From NCBI RefSeq assembly GCF_000333955.1, contig NZ_CAPS01000054.1, forward strand, positions 1 through 51,041: 51,041 nt of DNA, in the 5' to 3' direction. A program made the position numbers and the translations under genes. Below the pieces are notes generated by a model that had not been told where the DNA came from, searched no databases, and worked only from the letters and a program-made list of their open reading frames with translations. The stretch is from Rhodococcus sp. AW25M09. Its GTDB lineage: Bacteria > Actinomycetota > Actinomycetes > Mycobacteriales > Mycobacteriaceae. Shown here in pieces: positions 7,812 to 16,179 of this stretch (its first letter is position 1; each line of letters opens with the position of its first letter).

Positions 7812-9809
7812 ATGACTGTGTTATCTGGTCACTACGCAGGCTACGCTCCTGTCAGCAGCATCCTGGTCGCCAACCGCGGTGAAATCGCCCGACGCGTCTT
7901 CACCACGTGCCGCGCCGAGGGGATCGATACCGTCGCGGTGTTCTCCGATGCCGACGCGAACTCCCCGCACGTGCGCGAGGCCGATGCAGCCGTGCGCCTG
8001 CCCGGTAACAGCTCGAGCGAGACCTACCTGCGCGGTGAGCTCGTCATCGCCGCGGCAGTACAGGCCGGAGCCGACGCAATACATCCGGGATACGGATTTC
8101 TGTCCGAGAACGCCGATTTCGCGCAGCAGGTGCAGAACGCGGGGCTGACGTGGATCGGACCGCCCGTCAAGGCCATCGACATGATGGGCTCGAAGGTCGA
8201 GTCCAAGAAGATGATGGCCGACGCCGGGGTGCCGGTGCTGACGCAACTCGATCCCGCGTCGGTCACCGAGAACGAACTCCCGGTATTGATCAAGGCATCT
8301 GCGGGCGGCGGCGGGCGCGGCATGCGCATCGTGCGCAGCCTCGACAGCCTGCAGTCCGAACTCGAAGCGGCCGAGCGCGAGGCGTTGTCGGCTTTCGGTG
8401 ACGGCACGGTGTTCGTCGAGCGCTACATCGAGACCGGCCGGCACATCGAAGTTCAGGTCATGGCCGACCGATTCGGCACCGTGTGGACGGTCGGCGAGCG
8501 CGAATGCTCGATCCAACGTCGACACCAGAAGGTGGTCGAAGAAGCACCGTCGCCACTCGTCGAACGCGTCGACGGTATGCGCGAAAGGCTCTTCGAGGCC
8601 GCGAGACTCGCTACCGAGGCCATCGGGTACGAGGGTGCAGGCACCGTCGAATTCCTCGCCGACGAGAAGGGCAACTTCTTCTTCCTCGAGATGAACACTC
8701 GTCTGCAGGTGGAGCACCCGGTCACCGAATGCACAACGGGACTGGATCTGGTTGCGCTGCAGATCCGAGTGGCGTCGGGGGAGCGGTTGCCCGCCGAGCA
8801 GCCGGTGACGCGCGGCCACTCCATCGAGGTTCGCCTGTACGCGGAGGACCCGGCCCAGGATTGGCAGCCGCAGAGCGGTGCCGTGCACCGATTCGAGATC
8901 CCCGGCTCGCAGTTCGAGGTTCTCGACAAAGCAGGCATCAGAGTGGACTCCGGCGTCGAGACCGGCAGCGTGGTGGGCACTCACTACGACCCGATGCTGG
9001 CGAAGGTCATCTCCTTCGCGCCGACGCGAGACCAGGCTGCGAACCTACTGGCGAAAGCATTGCAGAGGGCCACGATTCACGGGCTGAAGACCAACCGAGA
9101 TCTGCTGGTCAACATTCTGCGGCATCCGGCGTTCCTGGCGGGGGACACCGACACTGCCTTTTTCGCCACCCATGGCCTCGACGTTCTGTCGCTGCCGATC
9201 GCACAGGGCCGTGCCGCGCAATTGTCGGCGCTCGCGGCCGCATTGGCCGATGCAGCGAACAACAGAAAGCACGCCCGAGTGAACGCGGGACTACCGGGCG
9301 GCTGGCGGAACCTGCGGTCGCAGCCACAGCGAAAGACCTACAACGACATCACTGTCGAGTATTCGATCGGGCGCAACGGGCTGACGTCCTCGCTCGATGG
9401 CGTCGAACTCGTCGATCACACTCCCTCGCAGGTGACGCTCGACGACAACGGGATTCGGCGTACGTTCGAGGTGCACAGCTACGGCTCGGATGTGTTCGTC
9501 GACTCCGCACTCGGGCCGGTTCGGCTGGTTCGGGCTCCACGCTTCACCGACCCCACCGACGAGGTGGCGGCCGGGTCTCTGCTGGCTCCGATGCCGGGTA
9601 GCGTCATCAGAATCGCTGCAGCGCAGGGCGATACCGTCACCGCCGGTCAGCCGATCCTGTGGCTGGAGGCGATGAAGATGGAACACACGGTCACCGCGCC
9701 GACAGATGGTGTGCTCACCGAATTGAACGTGCAGCAAGGTCAGCAAGTCGAAGTAGGGCAGGTGCTGGCAGTGGTCACCGAAGAATCTGTAGGAGAGGAA
9801 CAATCATGA
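7812..9809 (+). CDS. Acyl-CoA carboxylase alpha subunit (biotin carboxylase + biotin carrier)
   Basis: 665 residues. Biotin carboxylase domain about residues 15-460: SILVANRGEIARRVFTTC, the ATP-grasp loop KASAGGGGRGMRIV, ERYIETGRHIEVQVM, ECSIQRRHQKVVEEAPS and EMNTRLQVEHPVTE. The C-terminal biotinyl domain is present with EAMKMEH; Lys622 is the biotin attachment site. It carboxylates biotin with ATP and bicarbonate and passes the CO2 to the beta subunit encoded just upstream. The ORF could extend further upstream, but ATG 7812 is preceded by GAGAGA and gives the normal N-terminus. The length and order fit 3-methylcrotonyl-CoA or geranyl-CoA carboxylase; which of the two cannot be told from sequence alone. 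Confidence 0.9.
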   Translation: MTVLSGHYAGYAPVSSILVANRGEIARRVFTTCRAEGIDTVAVFSDADANSPHVREADAAVRLPGNSSSETYLRGELVIAAAVQAGADAIHPGYGFLSENADFAQQVQNAGLTWIGPPVKAIDMMGSKVESKKMMADAGVPVLTQLDPASVTENELPVLIKASAGGGGRGMRIVRSLDSLQSELEAAEREALSAFGDGTVFVERYIETGRHIEVQVMADRFGTVWTVGERECSIQRRHQKVVEEAPSPLVERVDGMRERLFEAARLATEAIGYEGAGTVEFLADEKGNFFFLEMNTRLQVEHPVTECTTGLDLVALQIRVASGERLPAEQPVTRGHSIEVRLYAEDPAQDWQPQSGAVHRFEIPGSQFEVLDKAGIRVDSGVETGSVVGTHYDPMLAKVISFAPTRDQAANLLAKALQRATIHGLKTNRDLLVNILRHPAFLAGDTDTAFFATHGLDVLSLPIAQGRAAQLSALAAALADAANNRKHARVNAGLPGGWRNLRSQPQRKTYNDITVEYSIGRNGLTSSLDGVELVDHTPSQVTLDDNGIRRTFEVHSYGSDVFVDSALGPVRLVRAPRFTDPTDEVAAGSLLAPMPGSVIRIAAAQGDTVTAGQPILWLEAMKMEHTVTAPTDGVLTELNVQQGQQVEVGQVLAVVTEESVGEEQS

Positions 9810-10965
9810 GTTTCGTCGAAACCGAAGAGCAGAAGGGGCTGCGCAACGCAGTCTCGTCACTGGGCAAGCGGTACAACTACATCGACTACGTGCTGCCCAA
9901 GGCACGCAAGGGTGAGCCACTGACCGAACTGTGGAACGAGGCAGGCAAGCTCGGCTTCCTCGGCGTCAACCTGCCCGAGGAGTACGGCGCGGGGGCGCAG
10001 GCATCTACGAGCTCGCGCTCGTCCAGGAAGAGCTTGCCTCGCACGGCGCCGGTCTGCTCCTCGTGGTCGTCAGCCCGGCGATCTGCGGCACCATCATCGG
10101 TAAGTACGGCACCGCCGATCAGAAGCAGGAGTGGCTCACCCCTCTCGCCGACGGTTCCAAGATCATGGTCTTCGGCATCACCGAACCCGACGCGGGATCG
10201 AACTCCCACCAGATCACCACGACCGCGCGACGCGATGGTGACCAGTGGGTTCTCAAGGGCAACAAGATCTACATCTCCGGCGTCGATCAGGCCGACGCCG
10301 TCTTGATCGTCGCGCGCACCGAGGACTCGAAGACCGGCAAGCTCAAGCCGGCCCTGTTCATCGTGCCCACCGATGCCCCCGGTCTGCAGAAGACGCAGAT
10401 GGAGATGGACATCGTCGAGCCGGATCACCAGTTCGTGCTGTTCCTCGACGACGTTCGTTTGCCGGCCGAGGCGCTGGTGGGTGAGGCCGATGCCGCGCTG
10501 ATGCAGCTGTTCGCGGGCCTGAACCCCGAACGCATTCTCGGTGCCGCGATGGCGATCGGCATGGGCCGCTACGCCCTCGACGCAGCGGTGAAGTACGCCA
10601 AGGAACGCACCGTCTGGAAGACGCCCATCGGGGCTCACCAGGGACTGTCTCATCCGTTGGCGCAGTGCAAGATCGAGCTCGAGCTCGCCAAGCTGATGAT
10701 GCAGAAGGCAGCGGTGCTCTACGACTCCGGCGACGATTTCGGTGCCGCCGAGGCCGCGAACATGGCCAAATACGCTGCCGCCGAGGCCAGTATCAAGGCA
10801 CTCGACCAAGCGATCCAGACCCACGGCGGGGCCGGACTGAGCAGTGAGTACGGCTTGGCCGCGATGCTCGGGGCCGCCCGCATCGCCCGCGTGGCACCGG
10901 TGAGTCGGGAGATGATCCTGAACTTCGTCTCGCAACATTCGCTCGGGCTGCCGAGAAGCTACTGA
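9806..10965 (+). pseudogene. Second acyl-CoA dehydrogenase, split by a -1 frameshift near 9985-9997
   Basis: The frame from ATG 9806 encodes a normal start (MSFVETEEQKGLRNAVSSLG ... GFLGVNLPEEYGAG) and then becomes meaningless. A second frame takes over exactly there with GIYELALVQEELASHGAG and continues, intact, through FGITEPDAGSN, GNKIYISGVDQ, NPERILGAAMAIG and the C-terminal LNFVSQHSLGLPRSY. Adding one G in the stretch TACGGCGCGGGGGCGCAGGC restores the expected YGGGGAGIYEL. Apart from this base the gene is complete (about 386 residues). It would be an FAD acyl-CoA dehydrogenase, with the helix-G glutamate (NPERIL) seen in branched-chain types. It overlaps the stop of the carboxylase alpha gene (ATGA) and the start of the hydratase (TGATG). 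Sequencing error in a G-run, recent mutation or strain-specific loss are all possible. Confidence 0.85.
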
Positions 10966-11717
10966 TGGCGGTCACGTACGAGTTGGGCAGCAGGACAGCG
11001 TATGTGACGCTGGATTCGCCGGAGAACCGAAACGCCTTGTCCTCGGTGCTGGTCGAAGAGCTCACCGCCGGTCTCACGGCTGCGGCGGAGAACGACCACG
11101 TCAGAACGATCGTGCTCGGCCACACCGGCGGAACCTTCTGTGCCGGTGCCGACCTTCGCGAGGCAGGTGCATCGCCGGAGTTGCGCACCCGGCAGATGCT
11201 GGACCTGATGCGGTTGATCATCGACACCCCCAAGCCCGTCATCGCGCGCATCGACGGGCACGTGCGGGCGGGCGGCATGGGTCTGGTCGCCGCCTGCGAT
11301 GTAGCGATCGCCGGACCCGAGAGCTCGTTCGCACTCACCGAGGCTCGCCTCGGACTTGCCGCGTCGGTCATCTCCGTCGCCGTGCTCCCGCGACTGACCT
11401 CTCGGGCCGCGAGTCGCTACTTCCTCACCGGAGAGACGTTCGACAGTGCCACGGCCGAGGCGATCGGCCTGATCACCGTGGCCGACGTCGTCCCGGCGGC
11501 TGCGGTGGCCGACTTCATGATCATGTTCTCGAAATGTTCGCCGCAGGGCCTGGCCGAGTCGAAGATGCTCACCACTGCGGCCATCCGGCGCGAGATCGAC
11601 GAGCGTGGGAGGGCCGTCGCCGAGCAATCTGCCAGGTTGTTTGCATCCGACGAGGCGCGAGAGGGGATGATGTCCTTTCTGGAGAAGAGGCCCCCATCCT
11701 GGGTGGTCGAGAAGTAG
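10965..11717 (+). CDS. Enoyl-CoA hydratase/isomerase family protein (AtuE/LiuC-like)
   Basis: 250 residues, crotonase fold. The oxyanion-hole segments are visible (GGTFCAGADLREAG and HVRAGGMGLVAACDVAIAG), and the first catalytic glutamate lies in SSFALTEARLGLAASVIS. The stretch after it resembles methylglutaconyl-CoA and isohexenylglutaconyl-CoA hydratases, which carry a similar RLGLxPAVIS motif; that supports hydration of a 3-methylglutaconyl-type product made by the carboxylase upstream. Substrate assignment is inference. The start codon ATG 10965 shares a base with the stop of the frameshifted dehydrogenase (TGATG), so translation here normally relies on coupling; the upstream frameshift could lower its expression. 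Confidence 0.82.
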   Translation: MAVTYELGSRTAYVTLDSPENRNALSSVLVEELTAGLTAAAENDHVRTIVLGHTGGTFCAGADLREAGASPELRTRQMLDLMRLIIDTPKPVIARIDGHVRAGGMGLVAACDVAIAGPESSFALTEARLGLAASVISVAVLPRLTSRAASRYFLTGETFDSATAEAIGLITVADVVPAAAVADFMIMFSKCSPQGLAESKMLTTAAIRREIDERGRAVAEQSARLFASDEAREGMMSFLEKRPPSWVVEK

Positions 11718-11748
11718 GGCGGCCTAGAACAAGTAGAGGGAGATGGTG

Positions 11749-12369
11749 ATGGCGCGCGAACCCAAGCAGGACCGAAGCAGGGTGACGCGTCAGCGACTGC
11801 TCGAGGCGACGATCGACTCACTCGCCGAGCAAGGTTGGGGTGCGACGACGGTCGGCGTCGTCGCCGAACGCGCCGGAGTCTCTCGCGGCGCGACCCAGCA
11901 CCATTTCCCGACGCGTGAGGATTTGATCACCGGGGCGCTCGAGTACATGTTCGACATTCGAATGGACCACGCGCGCCGCGAGGCGCAGGACATTGCGCCC
12001 GGGCCCGGACGGACGAAGCTCGTGGTCGAGCGGCTCGTCGAGTACTACACCGGCCCGATGTTCAAAGCGGCACTGCAGGTCTGGACGGCGGCGTCGGCCG
12101 ATCCCGAGCTACGCGATCGGATCGTGCCCCTCGAGGAGCGGTTCGGTCGTCGCGCGCACCAGATGGCCGTCGAGAACCTCGGGGTCGACGACAACGATCC
12201 CGTCACCCACCGCCTCGTCCAGGCGACCCTCGACCTCGCCCGCGGTCTGGGTCTGGCCGATGTGCTCACCGACGACGCGCGCCGACGGGCCGAGGTCGTG
12301 CGGTCGTGGGCCGATGTTCTCGACGTGTCGCTGCACGCGAGGCAGTCCACTGGATCGATAGCTCTCTAG
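11749..12369 (+). CDS. TetR/AcrR-family transcriptional regulator
   Basis: 206 residues. The N-terminal helix-turn-helix is typical: SRVTRQRLLEATIDSLAEQG, then TTVGVVAERAGVSRGATQHH and FPTREDLITGALEYMF. The rest is the variable ligand-binding domain. The start is set at ATG 11749 because AGAGGGAG lies 6 nt upstream; ATG 11743 is too close to that site. It follows the hydratase gene in the same direction, with a gap of 31 bases, and is likely the operon's own regulator. Likely ligands are the acyl-CoAs of the pathway, and the CAAGCA-N4-TGCTTG palindrome before the first gene is its candidate operator. Both points are inference. Confidence 0.88.
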   Translation: MAREPKQDRSRVTRQRLLEATIDSLAEQGWGATTVGVVAERAGVSRGATQHHFPTREDLITGALEYMFDIRMDHARREAQDIAPGPGRTKLVVERLVEYYTGPMFKAALQVWTAASADPELRDRIVPLEERFGRRAHQMAVENLGVDDNDPVTHRLVQATLDLARGLGLADVLTDDARRRAEVVRSWADVLDVSLHARQSTGSIAL

Positions 12370-12415
12370 AACAGCCGGTCTGCAGTACCGAGCAACCTGT
12401 GCTTGAGTCTGGCTG

Positions 12416-13831
12416 GTGACTTCCGATTCCGCACGCGTGCACCGCGGCCACATTTTTCACGTCGCCGGATCGCCCACGGTCATCGATGCCGCGGACGCGC
12501 TGGTGTCGATTCCCGACGGTGCCCTGGTGGTGTCCGAGGAAGGGAAAATCGAATTCTGCGGCGAATTCGATTCTCTTCCAGAGCAATACGCGCAGCTGGA
12601 CACCGCCGATCATCGACCGGGATTTCTACTTCCGGGGTTCGTCGACACCCACATTCACTTTCCGCAGACCTACGCCGGAGATTCCTACGGCGGCGGCCAG
12701 CTCCTCGAATGGCTGAACGCGTGCATCTTCCCGTCCGAGTCTCGCTTCGCCGATCCCGAGTTCGCGGCCGCGGCGGCACGGGACTTCTGCGCCGCACGTA
12801 TCCGGGCCGGCACCACGCAGGCGATGGTGTTCGGATCGGCCTTCCCCCATGCGCAGGATTCGTTGTTCTCCGAGACCGCGAAGCACGGACTGCGCATCGT
12901 CAGCGGGCGAGGCGTCCAGACCACCGGGCCGGCGTCGGCGAAGGCATTGATCACCGGTGAGGACGAGGCAATCCGGCTCGTGTCGGAGGAGATCGAGAAG
13001 TGGCACGCCGCCGATACCGGCGATGTCGAGACGGCGATGTTGCACGTGGCCGTCGTGCCGAGATTTTCGCTCTCGGTGACGACGGAGACGTTGAAGAATC
13101 TCGGCGAGCTCTACGATTCGGTCCGTGCCCGAGGCGTCTACTTCCACACTCATCTGAACGAGAACAACCGCGCGGGTACCGGCGAGATCGACGCGACGAA
13201 GGCCGCGTATCAGGTGGAGAACTACCTCGACACCTACGACGGCAAGTTTCTGCCCGGCTCACAGGTGGGCGGCAAGAGCTTTCTCGGCAAGCGCACCATC
13301 CTGGCCCATGCGGTGCACTGCCAGGACGCCGAACTGGAACGAATGGCCGAGACCGGCACCTCCATCGCGCACTGTCCGACGTCCCAGCAGTTTCTGGGCT
13401 CGGGCACGATGCCGTGGAAGCGAACGGTGGCGGCGGGAGTGAACATCGCCCTCGGCTCGGATTTCGGCGGCGGCGACGAATGGTTGCTTCCGCAGGTACT
13501 CGCCGACGCGTTCAAGGTGCACATTTCCGAGGCAGACGAGGAGGGATTGTCACTGCACCCGGCAGAGCTGCTGTTCACCGGAACCCTCGCCGGGGCTCGG
13601 GCGCTGGACATGGAGAACCGAATCGGCAACTTCGACGCAGGCAAGGAAGCGGATTTCGTCGTCGTCGATCCGTCCGTATGGCCGCAGTTGGCGGCGGCGA
13701 TCGACCACGGTGTCCGCGCCGACGATCCGGAGCTGGCCCGCGATCAAACCCTGTTCGCTCTGCTGATGGCCATGCGAGAACCGGCGATCGTGGGGGTGTA
13801 CGTCCGGGGACTCGCTGTCCACGGCCGGTGA
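12416..13831 (+). CDS. guaD: Guanine deaminase
   Basis: 471 residues, amidohydrolase superfamily. Metal ligands: PGFVDTHIHFPQTYAG (HxH), FHTHLNEN, LAHAVHC and the aspartate in ALGSDFGGGDEW. Segments ASYDGG-like SYGGGQLLEWLNACIFPSE and CPTSQQFLGSG match guanine deaminases. The enzyme converts guanine to xanthine plus ammonia in the cytoplasm (purine salvage or catabolism). Start GTG 12416 is the first usable codon; no clear ribosome-binding site is visible. The gene lies 46 bases after the TetR gene with no obvious functional link. A related aminohydrolase with another substrate is possible but less likely. Confidence 0.85.
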   Translation: MTSDSARVHRGHIFHVAGSPTVIDAADALVSIPDGALVVSEEGKIEFCGEFDSLPEQYAQLDTADHRPGFLLPGFVDTHIHFPQTYAGDSYGGGQLLEWLNACIFPSESRFADPEFAAAAARDFCAARIRAGTTQAMVFGSAFPHAQDSLFSETAKHGLRIVSGRGVQTTGPASAKALITGEDEAIRLVSEEIEKWHAADTGDVETAMLHVAVVPRFSLSVTTETLKNLGELYDSVRARGVYFHTHLNENNRAGTGEIDATKAAYQVENYLDTYDGKFLPGSQVGGKSFLGKRTILAHAVHCQDAELERMAETGTSIAHCPTSQQFLGSGTMPWKRTVAAGVNIALGSDFGGGDEWLLPQVLADAFKVHISEADEEGLSLHPAELLFTGTLAGARALDMENRIGNFDAGKEADFVVVDPSVWPQLAAAIDHGVRADDPELARDQTLFALLMAMREPAIVGVYVRGLAVHGR

Positions 13832-13902
13832 CGAGAGACCCGTCGGTTGATAGGTTCGGTGCGAGATCCGAACGGCAACCCGAACAGCAGGCGAAGGACG
13901 GC

Positions 13903-14418
13903 ATGAAGCGAGTGGTACTGGCCATCACTGCAGTCGCCGCGCTGGTCGCAGGCTGTGGTGGCGGCGAGAACGACGCCGCATCGTCCGAAGAAGTGACAAC
14001 GACCACCACGGCATACGAGCCCGGTCCCTTCTTCGGTGAATGCGGATCGATCACCGACGCCGAGGTGCAGTCCGCGTTCGGAGCGGGCCCGTTCGGACAG
14101 ATCACCCGCAACTCCGTCGGCTGCCAGTGGGAAACCGTCGGCTTCGGCGGCCCAGGCGTCAGCTTCTCCTGGTACCGCGGCAGTCCGATCGGACGCGAAC
14201 GGGCCGGTTCGGAGTTGATCGGGCGTCCGGCCGACGACATCGAGATCGACGGCAATCCAGGGTTCGAGGCCGAGCAAGGCACGCTGTGCGAGCTCGGCGT
14301 GCAGTTCGGCGACGACTTCTTCCACTGGTCGATCACATATTCCGACGGACCCGCGGCGCGCCCGCCCTGCGACGTCGCAAACGAGCTCGCGAAGCTGACC
14401 GTGGAGCGTAAGCAATGA
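13903..14418 (+). CDS. DUF3558 lipoprotein
   Basis: 171 residues with a lipoprotein signal (MKRVVLAITAVAALVAGCGG; lipobox VAGC), then a Ser/Thr-rich linker and a DUF3558 domain (GECGSITDAEVQSAFG, GCQWET, FSWYRGSPIGRERAG). DUF3558 proteins are a family of surface lipoproteins largely confined to mycolic-acid actinomycetes, with no established function. AAGGA lies 6-7 nt before ATG 13903. Four cysteines in the mature part probably form disulfides outside the membrane. It is translationally coupled (ATGA) to a second DUF3558 lipoprotein, suggesting a duplicated pair. Confidence 0.85.
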   Translation: MKRVVLAITAVAALVAGCGGGENDAASSEEVTTTTTAYEPGPFFGECGSITDAEVQSAFGAGPFGQITRNSVGCQWETVGFGGPGVSFSWYRGSPIGRERAGSELIGRPADDIEIDGNPGFEAEQGTLCELGVQFGDDFFHWSITYSDGPAARPPCDVANELAKLTVERKQ

Positions 14419-14942
14419 GAAACAGTCGAGTGATTGCTGCGGCCGCGACCCTGTTGCTCGTCGCCGGTTGTTCCCAGACCGTCGAGGGGACCGCGTTGCC
14501 GGCCAGCTTCGGGGGATCGGGTGGACAAGAATTCACCAAGTTGTTGACCGAGTGCGACGCCGTGTCCGACGAGCAGATCCAGGAAACCACCGGAGCCGAC
14601 GCCATCGCGCGGGGCTTCTTCGGGGCCATCTGTCGGTGGGATCTCGTGGGTTCCGCGGGCACGGTGAAGGTGACGTTCAACTGGTTCGAATCCGGCACGC
14701 TGGCGGCCGAGCGAGCCGCTGACGAGAAGATGATGTACACCGTCGGGGACACAACAGTGCAGGGTCGCAAGGCAATACAGGCCCAGCGTCCGAACGATTC
14801 GGCATCGTGCGGGGTCTCGGCGGGAGCGGACAGGGCGGGCATCTTCGGGTGGTGGGTGCAGTACCAGCCGGACGCCGCGCATCCCGATCCCTGCCAGGCC
14901 GCGGCGAAGCTGGCCGACCTCACGCTCAACCTGAGCCGGTAG
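14415..14942 (+). CDS. DUF3558 lipoprotein, second copy
   Basis: 175 residues: lipoprotein signal MRNSRVIAAAATLLLVAGC followed by SQTVEGTALP, then the DUF3558 core (LLTECDAVSDEQIQETTGAD, CRWDLVGSAGTVKVTFNWFE, SCGVSAGADRAG, DPCQAAAKLADLTLNLSR). It overlaps the preceding DUF3558 gene by 4 bases. The two proteins share the layout tECxxIxDxxxxxxxG ... CxWe/d ... NWF/SWY, pointing to tandem duplication followed by strong divergence. Both should be exported and lipid-anchored; the partners are unknown. The gene ends just before the str-operon promoter. Confidence 0.85.
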   Translation: MRNSRVIAAAATLLLVAGCSQTVEGTALPASFGGSGGQEFTKLLTECDAVSDEQIQETTGADAIARGFFGAICRWDLVGSAGTVKVTFNWFESGTLAAERAADEKMMYTVGDTTVQGRKAIQAQRPNDSASCGVSAGADRAGIFGWWVQYQPDAAHPDPCQAAAKLADLTLNLSR

Positions 14943-14967
14943 GTTGCGCGGGCTCATCAGGGGTGTT

Positions 14968-14997
14968 TTGACCCGAGGCAACGCTGCCAGGTATCGT
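14968..14997 (+). promoter_or_regulatory. Promoter of the rpsL-rpsG-fusA-tuf operon
   Basis: TTGACC at 14968-14973, an 18-base spacer, then TATCGT at 14992-14997 form a good vegetative sigma-70-type promoter. Transcription would start near 15004, leaving a leader of about 235 bases before rpsL. The leader opens with a hairpin, CCGGCC-T-GGCCGG around 15010-15022. I see no other gene in this 295-base gap. Confidence 0.65.
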
Positions 14998-15237
14998 TAT
15001 GGGTCGTGTCCGGCCTGGCCGGAACGTTTGTGTGCCTATGCGAGGTACAGCCGTGCGCACGTTCGCTTGAAAGAGCGCGCAACCGGCTGGACGTGTGGGG
15101 GTATGCGACACACCCGACCGCGGGGTGCAAGAGACCCGCAGAAGTAGTACCGGAGCAGCAGCGGTACCGGGTGAGGAGCAGTGTTCTCTTGCTCCAACTG
15201 CTAGATCCCTGTTTATCGACACGAAGAAAGCCGGTTT

Positions 15238-15612
15238 ATGCCAACGATCAACCAGCTGGTCCGTAAGGGACGCACCGACAAGGTCGCGAAACTGAAGACC
15301 GCTGCCCTCAAGGGCAGTCCACAGCGCCGTGGCGTGTGCACTCGCGTGTACACCACCACCCCCAAGAAGCCGAACTCCGCTCTCCGTAAGGTCGCGCGCG
15401 TTCGCCTCACCTCTTCGGTCGAGGTAACGGCATACATCCCCGGTGAGGGTCACAACCTGCAGGAGCACTCCATGGTGCTCGTTCGCGGCGGTCGTGTGAA
15501 GGACCTCCCGGGTGTGCGTTACAAGATCATCCGCGGCTCGCTCGACACCCAGGGTGTCAAGAACCGCAAGCAGGCTCGCAGCCGCTACGGAGCCAAGAAG
15601 GAGAAGAGCTGA
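15238..15612 (+). CDS. rpsL: 30S ribosomal protein S12
   Basis: 124 residues, the standard actinobacterial length. S12 sits at the decoding site of the small subunit and affects accuracy. Diagnostic segments are [31 protein letters not shown] and [18 protein letters not shown]. Lys43 and Lys88, the residues whose replacement gives streptomycin resistance, are both wild-type lysine. The ATG is preceded by GAAGAAAG. It is the first gene of the str operon, followed one base later by rpsG. Confidence 0.98.
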   Translation: MPTINQLVRKGRTDKVAKLKTAALKGSPQRRGVCTRVYTTTPKKPNSALRKVARVRLTSSVEVTAYIPGEGHNLQEHSMVLVRGGRVKDLPGVRYKIIRGSLDTQGVKNRKQARSRYGAKKEKS

Positions 15613-15613
15613 T

Positions 15614-16084
15614 ATGCCACGCAAGGGCCCAGCACCCAAGCGGCCGCTGATCAACGACCCGGTCTACGGATCGCCGTTGGTCACGCAGCTCGTCAACAAG
15701 ATCCTCCTCGACGGCAAGAAGTCGACTGCAGAGCGCATCGTCTACCAGGCTCTGGAGCAGGCTCGCGAGAAGACCGGCACCGACCCCGTCGTCACGCTCA
15801 AGCGTGCACTCGACAACGTCAAGCCGGCCCTCGAGGTTCGCAGCCGTCGCGTCGGTGGTGCCACCTACCAGGTGCCCGTCGAGGTTCGTCCCGGCCGCTC
15901 CACCACGCTGGCACTGCGCTGGCTGGTCACGTTCTCGCGCGCTCGTCGTGAGAAGACCATGGTCGAGCGTCTGGCGAACGAGTTGCTCGACGCGAGCAAC
16001 GGCCTCGGTGCCGCTGTGAAGCGTCGCGAGGACACTCACAAGATGGCCGAAGCCAACAAGGCGTTCGCCCACTACCGCTGGTGA
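15614..16084 (+). CDS. rpsG: 30S ribosomal protein S7
   Basis: 156 residues, full length. S7 nucleates assembly of the 30S head and contacts the E-site tRNA; in other bacteria it autoregulates the str operon by binding its mRNA. Typical segments: [51 protein letters not shown], and the C-terminal [23 protein letters not shown] 15614 lies one base after the rpsL stop and its ribosome-binding site (AAGGAGAAG) is inside the end of rpsL. A gap of 95 bases separates it from fusA. Confidence 0.98.
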   Translation: MPRKGPAPKRPLINDPVYGSPLVTQLVNKILLDGKKSTAERIVYQALEQAREKTGTDPVVTLKRALDNVKPALEVRSRRVGGATYQVPVEVRPGRSTTLALRWLVTFSRARREKTMVERLANELLDASNGLGAAVKRREDTHKMAEANKAFAHYRW

Positions 16085-16179
16085 TCTCCTCGCTCGGGCG
16101 GCACTCGGAACTATCCGATGCCGCCGGAGCGTTGATCAGCTCAGGCAATACCTCTTCCAACACCAAGGCGGGTTAACTC

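Noticed and set aside
14943..15237. tRNA or small RNA gene in the gap before rpsL
   Set aside because: No cloverleaf or known sRNA pattern; the gap is explained by a promoter and leader.
15006..15266. Cysteine-containing GTG frame in the rpsL leader
   Set aside because: It runs into rpsL in another frame, has no ribosome-binding site and no family similarity that I recognise; a true leader peptide cannot be supported.
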